64,000 nt of DNA from Aestuariimicrobium ganziense (GTDB taxonomy: Bacteria > Actinomycetota > Actinomycetes > Propionibacteriales > Propionibacteriaceae). Every line of letters begins with the position of its first letter. Positions within the stretch are counted from its first letter, which is position 1. The stretch is from contig NZ_JACYIZ010000005.1 of NCBI RefSeq assembly GCF_015352975.1, positions 1 through 64,000 on the forward strand. Direction: 5' to 3'. The position numbers and the translations under genes were made by a program. Shown here piece by piece: positions 1 through 8,217 of this stretch. The notes beneath the pieces are model-generated. The model ran no database searches and was not told the origin of the DNA. It saw nothing but the letters and a program-made list of their open reading frames with translations.

Positions 1-1271
1 TGCTCGAGATCCGCGTCCAGGAGGACGAGACCGCCGAAGTCGGCGCCGTCCTGGCCGTGATCGGCGACGCATCGGCTGCCCCGGCTGAAGAGGCTGCACC
101 CGCCGCACCGGCGGACGAGGCCCCGGCTGAGCAGGCACCGGCCAGCGACGAGGCCGAGGCCAAGCCCGAGGCGACCGCGCACGCTGAGCCCGAGGCCCAC
201 GAGGAGCCGGTCGAGGCTGCCGCCGAGAACCAGGAGCAGGCCCCACCACAGCCCAAGGAGCCCTCGAAGGTGTCGGCCACCAACGAGGTCGCCCCACGGC
301 GCGGCTCGGACTCCTCCGATGCCTATGTCACCCCGCTGGTGCGCAAGATGGCGGCCGAGCAGGGTGTCGAGCTGAGCGAGATCAAGGGCACCGGTGTCGG
401 TGGTCGGATCCGCAAGCAGGACGTGCTGAGCGCCGCCGAGGCCAAGAAGAAGGCCGCCGAGGAGGCCGAGAAGGCCAAGGCCGCCCCGGCTGCCGAGTCG
501 AAGGCCGAGGCTGCTGCGGCTCCGAAGGCTGCGGCTGCGGCCGACGAGTCGGGCAAGCGGGGCACCACCGAGAAGATCACCCGCCTTCGGGCCACGATCG
601 CTCGGCGGATGGTGGAGTCGCTGCAGGTCTCGGCCCAGCTCACCGCCACCGTCGAGGTCGACATCACCGCGATCTCACGCCTGCGCGCCCAGCACAAGGA
701 CGAGTTCAAGGCACGCAACGGTGCCTCGCTGAGCTACCTGCCGTTCATCACCAAGGCGTCGGTCGAGGCGCTCAAGGCTTTCCCCAAGGTCAATGCCACC
801 ATCGACACCGAGGCCGGCACGATCACCTACGCCGAGTCCGAGCACATCGGCATCGCGGTCGACACCGAGAAGGGCCTGCTCGTCCCGGTGATCAAGGACG
901 CCGGTGACCTCAACATCACCGGTCTGGCCAAGAAGATCGCCGACCTGGCTGCTCGCACCCGGGCCAACAAGGTCACCCCGGACGAGCTGGGCGGTGGCAC
1001 CTTCACCATCACCAACTACGGTTCGGCCGGCACCCTGTTCGACACCCCGATCATCAACCAGCCGCAGGTGGCGATCCTGGGCACCGGTGCGCTGGTGAAG
1101 CGTCCGGTGGTCGTCGAGGACGCCTTCGGTGACGAGACCATCGCCATCCGCGACATGATGTACCTCTCGCTGAGCTACGACCACCGACTGGTCGACGGCG
1201 CCGACGCGGCCCGCTTCCTGTCGTCGGTCAAGGCCCGGCTCGAGGCAGGCGACTTCGCCGGCGAGTTCTGA
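1..1271 (+). CDS. sucB: Dihydrolipoyl acyltransferase (E2 of 2-oxoglutarate/pyruvate dehydrogenase), 5' truncated
   Basis: E2 core of a 2-oxoacid dehydrogenase complex, moving acyl groups from lipoyl-lysine to CoA. The reading frame is open from base 3 and begins inside the end of a lipoyl domain ([17 protein letters not shown]), so the true start and lipoyl lysine lie upstream of the window. A long Ala/Glu/Pro linker follows, then a peripheral subunit-binding domain ([19 protein letters not shown], about bases 330-430), a second Ala/Lys-rich linker, and the catalytic acyltransferase domain ending in the active-site segment [16 protein letters not shown]. In actinobacteria this E2 is often shared by the pyruvate and 2-oxoglutarate complexes. 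Position directly before lipB and lipA, which supply its lipoyl cofactor, supports the call. Whether it is named sucB or dlaT depends on its use, which sequence cannot decide. Confidence 0.93.
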   Translation, partial: LEIRVQEDETAEVGAVLAVIGDASAAPAEEAAPAAPADEAPAEQAPASDEAEAKPEATAHAEPEAHEEPVEAAAENQEQAPPQPKEPSKVSATNEVAPRRGSDSSDAYVTPLVRKMAAEQGVELSEIKGTGVGGRIRKQDVLSAAEAKKKAAEEAEKAKAAPAAESKAEAAAAPKAAAAADESGKRGTTEKITRLRATIARRMVESLQVSAQLTATVEVDITAISRLRAQHKDEFKARNGASLSYLPFITKASVEALKAFPKVNATIDTEAGTITYAESEHIGIAVDTEKGLLVPVIKDAGDLNITGLAKKIADLAARTRANKVTPDELGGGTFTITNYGSAGTLFDTPIINQPQVAILGTGALVKRPVVVEDAFGDETIAIRDMMYLSLSYDHRLVDGADAARFLSSVKARLEAGDFAGEF

Positions 1272-1295
1272 TCGTCCGGTCTTCTCGACCACGCA

Positions 1296-1327
1296 ACTGC
1301 GCCCGGGGCTTCTGCTCCGGGCGCAGT
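1296..1327. terminator. GC hairpin between convergent sucB and the GH13 gene
   Basis: Perfect 11-bp stem ACTGCGCCCGG / CCGGGCGCAGT around a 10-base loop. It lies 25 bases after the sucB stop and between two convergent genes, where a bidirectional terminator would be expected. No strong T-run follows, so this is a likely but not canonical intrinsic terminator. Confidence 0.55.
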
Positions 1328-1373
1328 GCTGTTGGTGCTGGTCGCGTTGGGCTGGGTGTGTCGCTGGACGAGG

Positions 1374-2606
1374 TCAGCGCTGCCAGACCACGCCCTCGGG
1401 GCCGGTGATGGTGACCCCGGGCGGGTCCAGGCGCAGCGTGGTCTCGAGCCACGCCTCGTCCGACTCGGTCGAGGTGGTGCGGTAGGTGAAGCTGCGGTTG
1501 GCGACGTCGACCGCGCGGCTGCGGGCGTTGACCAGCCACGGGTGGCGGCGGCGCAGCCCGATCAGATCCTGGTGGGTTCGCATGGCGCCGGCCCCGAACG
1601 GCGACAACTCGTCCGGGCCGTCCGGGAAGGGGGGACGCACCTCGTCGTCCCCGCCCAGGGCGTCGGACTTGGTGCCGGTGTAACCCTGCTCATCGCCGGC
1701 ATAGACCGAAGGGATTCCAGCGGTGGTGGCGAGCACGGCCATGGCGAGCGGGACGAGGTCGGCGCCGACCTTGGTGGCGATTCGGGTGACGTCGTGGTTG
1801 CCGACGAAGGTCTGCGGCACGAACGTGGCGAGCAGGTCGTCGTGGCGGCGCATCGTCCACTCGAGCTCGAAGAAGTTGCCGTCGACCAGGCTCGACCAGA
1901 TCGCCTTCCACAGTTCGTACTGGGTGAGGCTGTCGACGCCGCTCTCGCGGACGAAGGCCGGGTAGTCACCGTGGATCACCTCGGCCAGGAACCAGGCGTC
2001 GGGGTGGTCGGCGCGCACCCGGTCGATCGTCTCGCGCCAGTAGTCAGTGGGCACGGAGTAGGCGGCGTCGAGGCGCCAGCCGTCGATGCCGCGGCGCAGC
2101 CAGTGGGTCATCACCTCGACGGCCAGGTCGCGGGCCTCGGAAGTGGAGTGGTCGAGGCGGACCAGATCGCCGTGGCCCTCGAAGACCTCGGCGTGGTTGA
2201 CCAGCGGCGAGTTCTGCTCGACTGCGGGGTGTTCACGGCCGACGTGGCTGAAGACGCCGTCGAGGACGATTCGCAGGCCGCGTTCGCGGCAGGCGGCGAC
2301 CAGGGCGTCGAAGTCGGCGTCGTCGCCCAGGCGTGGGTCGATCTGGAAGTGGTCGGTGGTGTCGTAACCGTGGCTGGTCGAGGCAAAGATCGGGCCGAGC
2401 AGCAGGCCGGAGCAGCCGAGGGCGACGGCGTGGTCGAGCCAAGCGGTGAGCCGGCTCAGGCGGTGCGCCTGCCACGGCTGGCCGTCGGGAGCGCCGTCGC
2501 TGGGGCGGATCGGGGCACCGACGAAACCCAGCGGGTAGACGTGCCACCAGATGGCGTGACGGGTCCACTCGGGGGTGGGCTGGGCGGTGAGCGCGGTCTG
2601 GGTCAC
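1374..2606 (-). CDS. GH13 alpha-amylase family glycosidase
   Basis: Predicted alpha-glucan-active enzyme of 410 aa with a (beta/alpha)8 barrel. The four GH13 motifs are visible: DGVFSH (region I, residues 116-121), GWRLDAAYS with nucleophile Asp180, FLAEVIHGDY with acid/base Glu209, and FVGNHDVTRI with Asp272. There is no signal peptide, so it should act in the cytoplasm. It is shorter than most trehalose synthases or malto-oligosyltrehalose hydrolases and lacks an obvious extra N-terminal domain; exact substrate cannot be read from sequence. The GTG start was chosen because a TAGGGT box ends 6 bases upstream (leaderless pattern). It is transcribed divergently from lipB. Confidence 0.9.
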   Translation of the reverse strand: MTQTALTAQPTPEWTRHAIWWHVYPLGFVGAPIRPSDGAPDGQPWQAHRLSRLTAWLDHAVALGCSGLLLGPIFASTSHGYDTTDHFQIDPRLGDDADFDALVAACRERGLRIVLDGVFSHVGREHPAVEQNSPLVNHAEVFEGHGDLVRLDHSTSEARDLAVEVMTHWLRRGIDGWRLDAAYSVPTDYWRETIDRVRADHPDAWFLAEVIHGDYPAFVRESGVDSLTQYELWKAIWSSLVDGNFFELEWTMRRHDDLLATFVPQTFVGNHDVTRIATKVGADLVPLAMAVLATTAGIPSVYAGDEQGYTGTKSDALGGDDEVRPPFPDGPDELSPFGAGAMRTHQDLIGLRRRHPWLVNARSRAVDVANRSFTYRTTSTESDEAWLETTLRLDPPGVTITGPEGVVWQR

Positions 2607-2612
2607 CCGCCC

Positions 2613-2651
2613 ACCCTACGGCGGTTGTCGCTGCGGGTGGAGGGGTACCAT
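2613..2651. promoter_or_regulatory. Divergent leaderless promoters of the GH13 gene and lipB
   Basis: On the minus strand TAGGGT (2618-2613) is followed by 6 bases and the GTG of the GH13 gene. On the plus strand TACCAT (2646-2651) is followed by 7 bases and the GTG of lipB. Both match the actinobacterial arrangement in which transcription begins at the start codon. Confidence 0.6.
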
Positions 2652-2658
2652 CGCAGCC

Positions 2659-3360
2659 GTGAGAAGGCTGCAGCGCGAGTACCTCGGATTCGCCGACGAC
2701 CCCGCGTCGCTGCTGGCCTACCGGCCGTGCTGGGACTACCAGCGCGAGGTGCTGGGCGAGGTGGCGGAGGAGGCTCGTGGCGACACGGTGCTGTACGTGG
2801 AGCACGAGCCGGTCTACACGGCGGGACGACGAACCACCCCCGAGCAGCGTCCGTTCGACGGGACCGACGTGGTCGACGTCGACCGCGGCGGGTTGATCAC
2901 TTGGCATGGGCCGGGGCAATTGGTGGGCTACCCCATAGTGAGGTTGCCTCAAGGTGTGGGTGTGGTCGACCACGTGCGGCGTGTCGAAGAGGCGATCATC
3001 CGCTACCTGGCGTCCCTCGACCTGGTCACCGGACGCATCAAGGAGCGCACCGGGGTCTGGTTCGGCGCCGACGGCGATCGTCCCGAGCGCAAGGTGTGCG
3101 CGATCGGCATCCGCGTGAGCCGGCGGACGACGATGCACGGGTTCGCGCTGAACCTGACCAACGACCTGGCCCCGTTCGAGAACATGATCCCCTGCGGCAT
3201 CCCGGACGCCGGCGCCACGACAGTGCAGGCCGAACTCGACGCGCAAGGCCAAGGTCGACGGGCACCGACGCTGCTCGAGGCGGCTGAGGCGCTGCACCCG
3301 CTGCTGGAGGAGTTGCTCGCCTTCGAGCCCTACACCCCCAGCCCCGACGTGGTGCGCTGA
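2659..3360 (+). CDS. lipB: Lipoyl(octanoyl) transferase
   Basis: Transfers octanoyl from octanoyl-ACP to the lipoyl domains of E2 subunits, the first step of lipoate assembly. The 233-aa protein has the family motif GGLITWHGPGQLVGYPI (residues 77-93) and the catalytic pair Lys145 (RKVCAIGIRVSR) and Cys179 (MIPCGIPDAG), close to the positions in M. tuberculosis LipB. The frame is open further upstream but the GTG at 2659 (VRRLQREYLG) is preferred, since it aligns with the family N terminus and sits 7 bases after TACCAT. It lies upstream of lipA with an unusually long 447-bp gap between them. Confidence 0.95.
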   Translation: MRRLQREYLGFADDPASLLAYRPCWDYQREVLGEVAEEARGDTVLYVEHEPVYTAGRRTTPEQRPFDGTDVVDVDRGGLITWHGPGQLVGYPIVRLPQGVGVVDHVRRVEEAIIRYLASLDLVTGRIKERTGVWFGADGDRPERKVCAIGIRVSRRTTMHGFALNLTNDLAPFENMIPCGIPDAGATTVQAELDAQGQGRRAPTLLEAAEALHPLLEELLAFEPYTPSPDVVR

Positions 3361-3417
3361 GCCTCGTCCAGCTGGTCGCTCGCCGACCGGACTCCCCCGC
3401 TCAGCAACCCGGCACAC

Positions 3418-3463
3418 CTTGGATCACGCGGCGCATGTGCAAACGTGTGCCAGGTGAGCCAAC
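3418..3463. repeat. Dispersed repeat, copy 1 (partner at 9807-9852)
   Basis: Starts CTTGGATCAC and contains AACGTGTGCCAGGTG (3442-3456). The same 15-base core, with similar flanks starting CTTGGGTCAC, recurs at 9807-9852. The two copies are roughly 80 percent identical by eye over about 46 bases and both lie in non-coding DNA. Confidence 0.6.
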
Positions 3464-3550
3464 CTGGCCCGCGCTGACAGCAGTGACGTAATCGCGTCCA
3501 CCGTGGTGACCGTTGATGCGCCTGAGCGAACACCAAGGTCGGCCTGATCT

Positions 3551-3677
3551 CGGCGGGAAACCCTCGAATGACCACGACTTTCACGCCACAAACCGGGCAG
3601 CGGACGAGGCACCTGGTCGTCCAGCCCGATCAGCGGCGGGAAACCATCGAATAACAGCGCGTTTCACGCCACAAACC
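3551..3677. repeat. Pair of 44-bp imperfect direct repeats
   Basis: Copies at 3551-3594 and 3634-3677 both begin CGGCGGGAAACC and end TTTCACGCCACAAACC; I count 38 of 44 positions identical. They are separated by 39 bases. The AAACCATC and CACGCCAC words recall the long inverted repeats at 22356 and 62342, so they may be diverged halves of that family. Confidence 0.65.
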
Positions 3678-3807
3678 GCTGGGCCCCGCCGGCGATCCGC
3701 CCGGCCCCACCCAGAGGCCAAGCACGCCCCACCGGCCAGCCCGTCTCCGGCCACCGACCCCACCACGCTCGCGGAGGCCCCTGTCAGGCCGGGGTAAGCT
3801 GGCTGAT

Positions 3808-4770
3808 GTGACTATTGCTCCTGAAGGCCGCCGCTTGCTTCGTGTCGAGGTCAAGAACGCCGAGACCCCGATCGAGCGCAAGCCCTCGTGGATCAAGACA
3901 ACCGCGAAGATGGGCCCCGAGTACCGCGACCTGCAGAACCTCGTCCGTGAGGGCGGCCTGCACACCGTGTGCCAGGAGGCCGGCTGCCCCAACATCTTCG
4001 AGTGCTGGGAAGACCGCGAGGCCACCTTCCTGATCGGCGGCGACTCGTGCACCCGGCGCTGCGACTTCTGCCAGATCGAGTCCAAGAAGCCTACCGGCTA
4101 CGACACCGGCGAACCGCTGCGGGTGGCCGAGAGCGTGCAGCAGATGGGCCTGCGCTACGCCACCGTCACCGGGGTGTGCCGTGACGACCTCGAGGACGAA
4201 GGCATCTGGCTGTACTCCGAGACCATCCGCAAGATCCACGAGCTGAACCCGGGCGTGGGCGTCGAGATGCTCGCGCCCGACTTCTCCGGACGACGTGAAC
4301 TGCTCGAGCAGTTGTTCGACACCCGTCCCGAGGTGTTCGCCCACAACGTCGAGACCGTGCCGCGGATCTTCAAGCGCATCCGCCCGGGCTTCCGTTACGA
4401 GCGCTCGCTCGACGTGCTCACCATGAGCCGCGAAGCCGGTCTGGTCACCAAGTCGAACCTGATCCTGGGCATGGGCGAGACCCGCGACGAGATCTCCCAG
4501 GCCCTGCGCGACCTGCACGGCGCCGGCACCGAGATCATCACGATCACCCAGTACCTGCGCCCGGGCCCGCACCTGCACCCGGTCGACCGCTGGGTCAAGC
4601 CCGAGGAGTTCGACGAACTCGACCAGGAGGCCCGCGAGATCGGCTTCGTCGGAGTCATGTCCGGACCCCTCGTCCGTTCGTCCTACCGGGCCGGCAGGCT
4701 GTACCGTCAGGCGATGGCGGCGCGCGGCACCCCGGTCGAGGAAGCCAGCACCGCGACCACCACCCACTGA
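3808..4770 (+). CDS. lipA: Lipoyl synthase (radical SAM)
   Basis: Inserts two sulfur atoms into protein-bound octanoyl groups to make lipoyl cofactors. The 320-aa protein shows the auxiliary cluster ligands [12 protein letters not shown] (Cys55, 60, 66), the radical-SAM motif CTRRCDFC (Cys81, 85, 88) and the C-terminal RSSYRAG motif whose serine ligates the auxiliary cluster. Length is normal for the family. The GTG start follows TAAGCT by 7 bases, so the mRNA is probably leaderless. It is followed after 15 bases by the DUF4191 gene, an arrangement conserved in actinobacteria. Confidence 0.97.
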   Translation: MTIAPEGRRLLRVEVKNAETPIERKPSWIKTTAKMGPEYRDLQNLVREGGLHTVCQEAGCPNIFECWEDREATFLIGGDSCTRRCDFCQIESKKPTGYDTGEPLRVAESVQQMGLRYATVTGVCRDDLEDEGIWLYSETIRKIHELNPGVGVEMLAPDFSGRRELLEQLFDTRPEVFAHNVETVPRIFKRIRPGFRYERSLDVLTMSREAGLVTKSNLILGMGETRDEISQALRDLHGAGTEIITITQYLRPGPHLHPVDRWVKPEEFDELDQEAREIGFVGVMSGPLVRSSYRAGRLYRQAMAARGTPVEEASTATTTH

Positions 4771-4785
4771 CGAAGAGGCACGACG

Positions 4786-5541
4786 ATGGCGAGCGAGAAG
4801 GCCAAGGAACTGGCCCGGCAGCAGAAGGCCGCGGCCAAGGCAGAGAAGCTGCGCAGGAAAAACTCCGACAACCCCCGCGACTGGGGCCAGTGGAAGCAGA
4901 TCACCGAGACCTACAAGCTGTCGGCGCAGTACGACAAGAAGCTGCACCTCTACGTGATCGGTGCGGTGGTCGCCTGCATCCTGCTCGGTGTGCTGCTCGG
5001 CCTGCTGATCAGGCCGTGGTGGATGTGGACGCTGATCGGCCTGATGTTCGCCGCACCCGCCGCCCTGTTCGTCTTGCTGCAGCGCTCGAAGAAGGCCACC
5101 TACAGCCGCTTCGCCGGCCAGGCAGGCTCGGGTGAGGTCGCGCTCAACATGCTCGACAAGAAGTGGACGACCAGCCCCGCGATCGCCGTGACCCGGCAGA
5201 TGGACGTCGTCCACCGAGCTCTGGGCCCCACCGGGCTCTACCTGATCGGCGAGGGCGACCCGAATCGGATCAAGGCACTGCTGGCCACCGAGGCCAAGCG
5301 CCACGAGCAGGCCTCGCGGATCGTCAAGCCCACCACGATCATCATGGGCGACAAAGATGGACAGGTCCCGCTGCCCAAGCTCGCCCAGCACATCAAGAAG
5401 CAGCCCAAGACCCTCGACGCCGCCCAGATCGCCGACGTGGCCTCGCGCCTCAAGGGCCTGGACGCCATGCGTCCCAAGGTGCCGCTGCCCAAGGGCCCGC
5501 TGCCCACCCGGGTCTCGCGCAACGCCATGCGCGGCCGCTGA
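4786..5541 (+). CDS. DUF4191 membrane protein
   Basis: Conserved actinobacterial protein of unknown function, 251 aa. A charged, Lys-rich N terminus (residues 1-50) precedes two membrane segments (about 53-75 and 78-98), then a soluble C-terminal domain ending in a basic Pro/Lys-rich tail. It is the usual downstream neighbour of lipA in actinobacteria (the Rv2219 position in M. tuberculosis), which suggests a role linked to lipoylation or the membrane, but no biochemical function is established. The ATG is preceded by GAGG-like ribosome-binding sequence. Likely co-transcribed with lipA. Confidence 0.88.
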   Translation: MASEKAKELARQQKAAAKAEKLRRKNSDNPRDWGQWKQITETYKLSAQYDKKLHLYVIGAVVACILLGVLLGLLIRPWWMWTLIGLMFAAPAALFVLLQRSKKATYSRFAGQAGSGEVALNMLDKKWTTSPAIAVTRQMDVVHRALGPTGLYLIGEGDPNRIKALLATEAKRHEQASRIVKPTTIIMGDKDGQVPLPKLAQHIKKQPKTLDAAQIADVASRLKGLDAMRPKVPLPKGPLPTRVSRNAMRGR

Positions 5542-5562
5542 CTTTCGTGACGGCAGCCTGAC

Positions 5563-7401
5563 GTGGCCGGCGTCAACCTGGTCAACGCCGAGAAGATCTC
5601 GAAGACCTACGGCACCCGCACCCTGCTCGACGAGGTCAGTCTCGGCCTGTCCGCCGGCGACGTGATCGGCGTCGTCGGACGCAACGGCGACGGCAAGACC
5701 ACCCTGCTGGGACTGCTGACCGGGTCGGTAGAACCCGACAGCGGACGAGTGACCCGCACCGGCTCGATCTCGATCGGCGTGCTCACCCAGGCCGAACAGG
5801 TCGTCGAGGGACGCACCGTGCGCGACCTGATCGTCGACGGTGCCCCCGACCACGTCTGGGCCGCCGACAGCTACCGCCGCGACGTGGTCGAGGAGTTGCT
5901 CGACCAGATCGACCTCGACGCCGAACTGTCCCGGCTCTCCGGCGGGGAGCGGCGCCGTGCCGGCCTGGTCGCCCTGCTGCTCGGCCACCACGACCTGCTG
6001 GTGCTGGACGAGCCGACCAACCACCTCGACGTCGAGGCCGTCGGCTGGCTGGCGACCCACCTGGTCACCCTGCAGCAGCGCGGCACCGCGATGCTGGTGG
6101 TCAGCCACGACCGCTGGTTCCTCGACGCCATCTGCACCCGCATCTGGGAGGTGCACGACGGGGTGGTCGACCCCTACGACGGGGGTTATGCCGCCTACGT
6201 GCTCGCCCGCGCCGAACGCGCCCGGCAGGCCGCGGCCACCGAGTCGCGCCGCCGCAACCTGCTGCGCAAGGAGCTGGCCTGGCTGCGTCGGGGTGCACCG
6301 GCGCGCACCTCGAAGCCCAAGTTCCGCATCGACGCGGCCAACGTGCTGATCGAGGACGAGCCCGCGCCCCGCGACCGGCTGCAACTGGAACAGTTCTCAC
6401 TCACCCGCCAGGGCAAGGACGTGATCGACGTCGACCGGGTCGATGTCGACCTGCCCAGCCTGGACGGTGAACCCGGCCGCACCCTGCTGAAGAACCTGAC
6501 CTGGTCGATCGGCCCCGGCCAGCGGATCGGCATCGTCGGGGTCAACGGATCGGGCAAGACCACCCTGCTGCGGGTACTGGCCAAGGAACTGGAACCCACC
6601 CGCGGCCGGGTCAAGCACGGCAAGACCGTCCGGTTGGCGCACCTGAGCCAGAACGTCGCCGGCACCGAACCCTCGGGTGTCGTGCCGCCACTGGATGACC
6701 GCGACCGGGTGCTGGAGTCGGCCAACCGCGTGCGCCAGGTGGCCGTGGCCGCCGGCGGACGAGAGATCTCCTCGTCCCAACTGCTCGAGGACTTCGGGTT
6801 CAGCCAGGGAAGACTGCACACCCCGGTGGCCGACCTGTCGGGCGGTGAGCGGCGTCGGCTGCAGTTCCTGCGACTGCTGCTGGCTGAACCCAACCTGCTG
6901 ATGCTGGACGAGCCCACCAACGACCTCGACATCGACACCCTGACCGTCATCGAGGACCAACTCGACCGCTGGGCAGGCACACTGCTGGTGGTCAGCCACG
7001 ACCGCTACTTCCTCGAGCGGGTCTGCGACGTCACCTATGCGCTGATGGGTGATGGACGATGCGTGCTGCTGCCCGGCGGGGTCGAGCAGTACCTCGACGC
7101 GCGGCGGGCACGTCAGGTCGGCCCACGCCAGTCCGAACGGGTCGGGCAGGACGAAGCTCCGGCTCCTTCGGAAGCGCCGGTGAACGCAGCGGCGGCACGA
7201 CAGGCCAAGAAGGACCTCGCCCGACTCGAGTCGCAGATCGCCAAGCTCGGCGCACGGCGCGAGAAGCTGCACGCCCAGATGGCAGAAAACGCCTCTGACT
7301 ACGCCAAGCTCAGTCAGTTGCAGGACGAGGACGCTGCCATCGGCGCCGAACTCGACGCCCTCGAGACCCAGTGGCTCGAGGCGGCCGAGGCCGCCGGCTG
7401 A
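5563..7401 (+). CDS. ABC-F family ATPase with tandem cassettes
   Basis: Soluble protein of 612 aa with two ABC cassettes and no membrane segments, the layout of ABC-F translation factors (Uup/EttA type) and some ribosome-protection resistance proteins. Cassette 1 has Walker A GRNGDGKTT (residues 39-47), signature LSGGERRR and Walker B LLVLDEPTNHLD. Cassette 2 has GVNGSGKTT, LSGGERRRLQ and LLMLDEPTNDLD. A C-terminal charged coiled coil follows. Such proteins act on the ribosome. The starting GTG lies 21 bases after the DUF4191 stop with no obvious Shine-Dalgarno. Housekeeping versus resistance role cannot be separated here. Confidence 0.92.
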   Translation: MAGVNLVNAEKISKTYGTRTLLDEVSLGLSAGDVIGVVGRNGDGKTTLLGLLTGSVEPDSGRVTRTGSISIGVLTQAEQVVEGRTVRDLIVDGAPDHVWAADSYRRDVVEELLDQIDLDAELSRLSGGERRRAGLVALLLGHHDLLVLDEPTNHLDVEAVGWLATHLVTLQQRGTAMLVVSHDRWFLDAICTRIWEVHDGVVDPYDGGYAAYVLARAERARQAAATESRRRNLLRKELAWLRRGAPARTSKPKFRIDAANVLIEDEPAPRDRLQLEQFSLTRQGKDVIDVDRVDVDLPSLDGEPGRTLLKNLTWSIGPGQRIGIVGVNGSGKTTLLRVLAKELEPTRGRVKHGKTVRLAHLSQNVAGTEPSGVVPPLDDRDRVLESANRVRQVAVAAGGREISSSQLLEDFGFSQGRLHTPVADLSGGERRRLQFLRLLLAEPNLLMLDEPTNDLDIDTLTVIEDQLDRWAGTLLVVSHDRYFLERVCDVTYALMGDGRCVLLPGGVEQYLDARRARQVGPRQSERVGQDEAPAPSEAPVNAAAARQAKKDLARLESQIAKLGARREKLHAQMAENASDYAKLSQLQDEDAAIGAELDALETQWLEAAEAAG

Positions 7402-7477
7402 CCCTGCCCCACCCACCGGGGGTCTCATCTGGAGCGCCCAGCCCCCCGCATGGCTACTGCACCGTAAGTTTGGGCGC

Positions 7478-8062
7478 ATGATCGTCCGACCCCTGATCGC
7501 GCGGCTCTTCTGGGCACTCTCGCGGTACGAGTTCCGTTCCCAGGCACCCCAGGCCCAGTCCGCCGTGCTGATCGGGGCCCCGCACACCTCGAACTGGGAC
7601 TTCGTGCTCATGCTCGCCATCGCCTGGCGCCAGGGCATCAAGCCCAAGTGGCTGGGCAAGCACACTCTGTTCAAGCGTCCGTTCGGCCCGGTGATGCGGG
7701 CGCTCGGCGGCATCCCGGTCAACCGCGCGAACCCCGCCGGGTTGGTGGACGAGATCGTGGCCGCCATCCGCAAGGACCCCCGGACCATGCTGGTGATCAC
7801 CCCCGAGGGCACGCGCCACAAGGGCACCCACTGGAAGTCCGGCTTCTACCGGATCGCCCGTGAGACCGGCCTGCCGCTCGTCCTCGGTTACGTCGACTCC
7901 GCCACTCGGACGAGCGGCCTCGGGCCGACGATCCACCTGACCGGCGACGTCTCGTCCGACATGGACCGGCTGCGCGAGTTCTACGCCGACAAGCGCGGTA
8001 TCCGGGCTGATGACTTCACCATCCCCCGGCTGCGCGAAGAGGACGAACTGACCACCGGCTGA
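7478..8062 (+). CDS. PlsC-like lysophospholipid acyltransferase family protein
   Basis: Predicted 1-acylglycerol-3-phosphate acyltransferase-like protein, 194 aa, probably membrane-associated and acting in phospholipid or other lipid acylation. The catalytic HX4D motif is HTSNWD (about residues 36-41), the glycerophosphate-binding PEGTR motif occurs near residue 108, and GGIPVNR matches motif II. It is shorter than housekeeping PlsC, so the acceptor may differ. TAAGTT ends 7 bases before the ATG, giving a leaderless start. It lies between the ABC-F and MATE genes. Confidence 0.85.
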   Translation: MIVRPLIARLFWALSRYEFRSQAPQAQSAVLIGAPHTSNWDFVLMLAIAWRQGIKPKWLGKHTLFKRPFGPVMRALGGIPVNRANPAGLVDEIVAAIRKDPRTMLVITPEGTRHKGTHWKSGFYRIARETGLPLVLGYVDSATRTSGLGPTIHLTGDVSSDMDRLREFYADKRGIRADDFTIPRLREEDELTTG

Positions 8063-8169
8063 CCCCGACCGAGCCACCCGAGGACCACGCCGTGAGCAAC
8101 CCAAGCGGCGCCGGGGTGAATCGTTCAACAAATGTGGCTCCGTACCTTCCCGCCGGGCCCAAACTTCCC

Positions 8170-8175
8170 TAGGGT
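8170..8175 (+). promoter_or_regulatory. -10 box of the MATE transcription unit
   Basis: TAGGGT followed by GAACGC and then GTG at 8182. Transcription would start at the GTG of the small ORF annotated below, not at the MATE ATG 32 bases further on. Confidence 0.5.
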
Positions 8176-8181
8176 GAACGC

Positions 8182-8217
8182 GTGATCAGTTTGCCTGCGC
8201 GGGGCGGCTCCCGATGA
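8182..8217 (+). CDS. Leaderless 11-codon upstream ORF overlapping the MATE start
   Basis: GTG-initiated ORF encoding VISLPARGGSR, with its TGA (8215-8217) overlapping the MATE ATG (8214-8216) as ATGA. Its GTG is exactly 6 bases after a TAGGGT box, the spacing of a leaderless start. The MATE gene itself has no clear Shine-Dalgarno, so translation may depend on reinitiation after this peptide. No homology is claimed. Confidence 0.4.
   Translation: MISLPARGGSR

Larger units (their letters stand above)
3361..3807. other. Intergenic region between lipB and lipA, repeat-bearing
   Basis: No credible gene was found in these 447 bases. The region holds one copy of a repeat also found at 9807-9852 and a pair of 44-bp direct repeats (3551-3594, 3634-3677). 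The last bases carry the lipA promoter: TAAGCT at 3795-3800, 7 bases before the GTG. Confidence 0.7.

Noticed and set aside
1326..3287. 653-codon plus-strand frame opposite the GH13 gene and into lipB
   Set aside because: Reads as antisense composition over GH13; lipB is in a different frame with its catalytic residues.
3784..6384. 866-codon minus-strand frame across lipA, DUF4191 and the ABC-F gene
   Set aside because: Low-complexity GC-shadow sequence, no ribosome-binding site, overlaps three well-supported genes.
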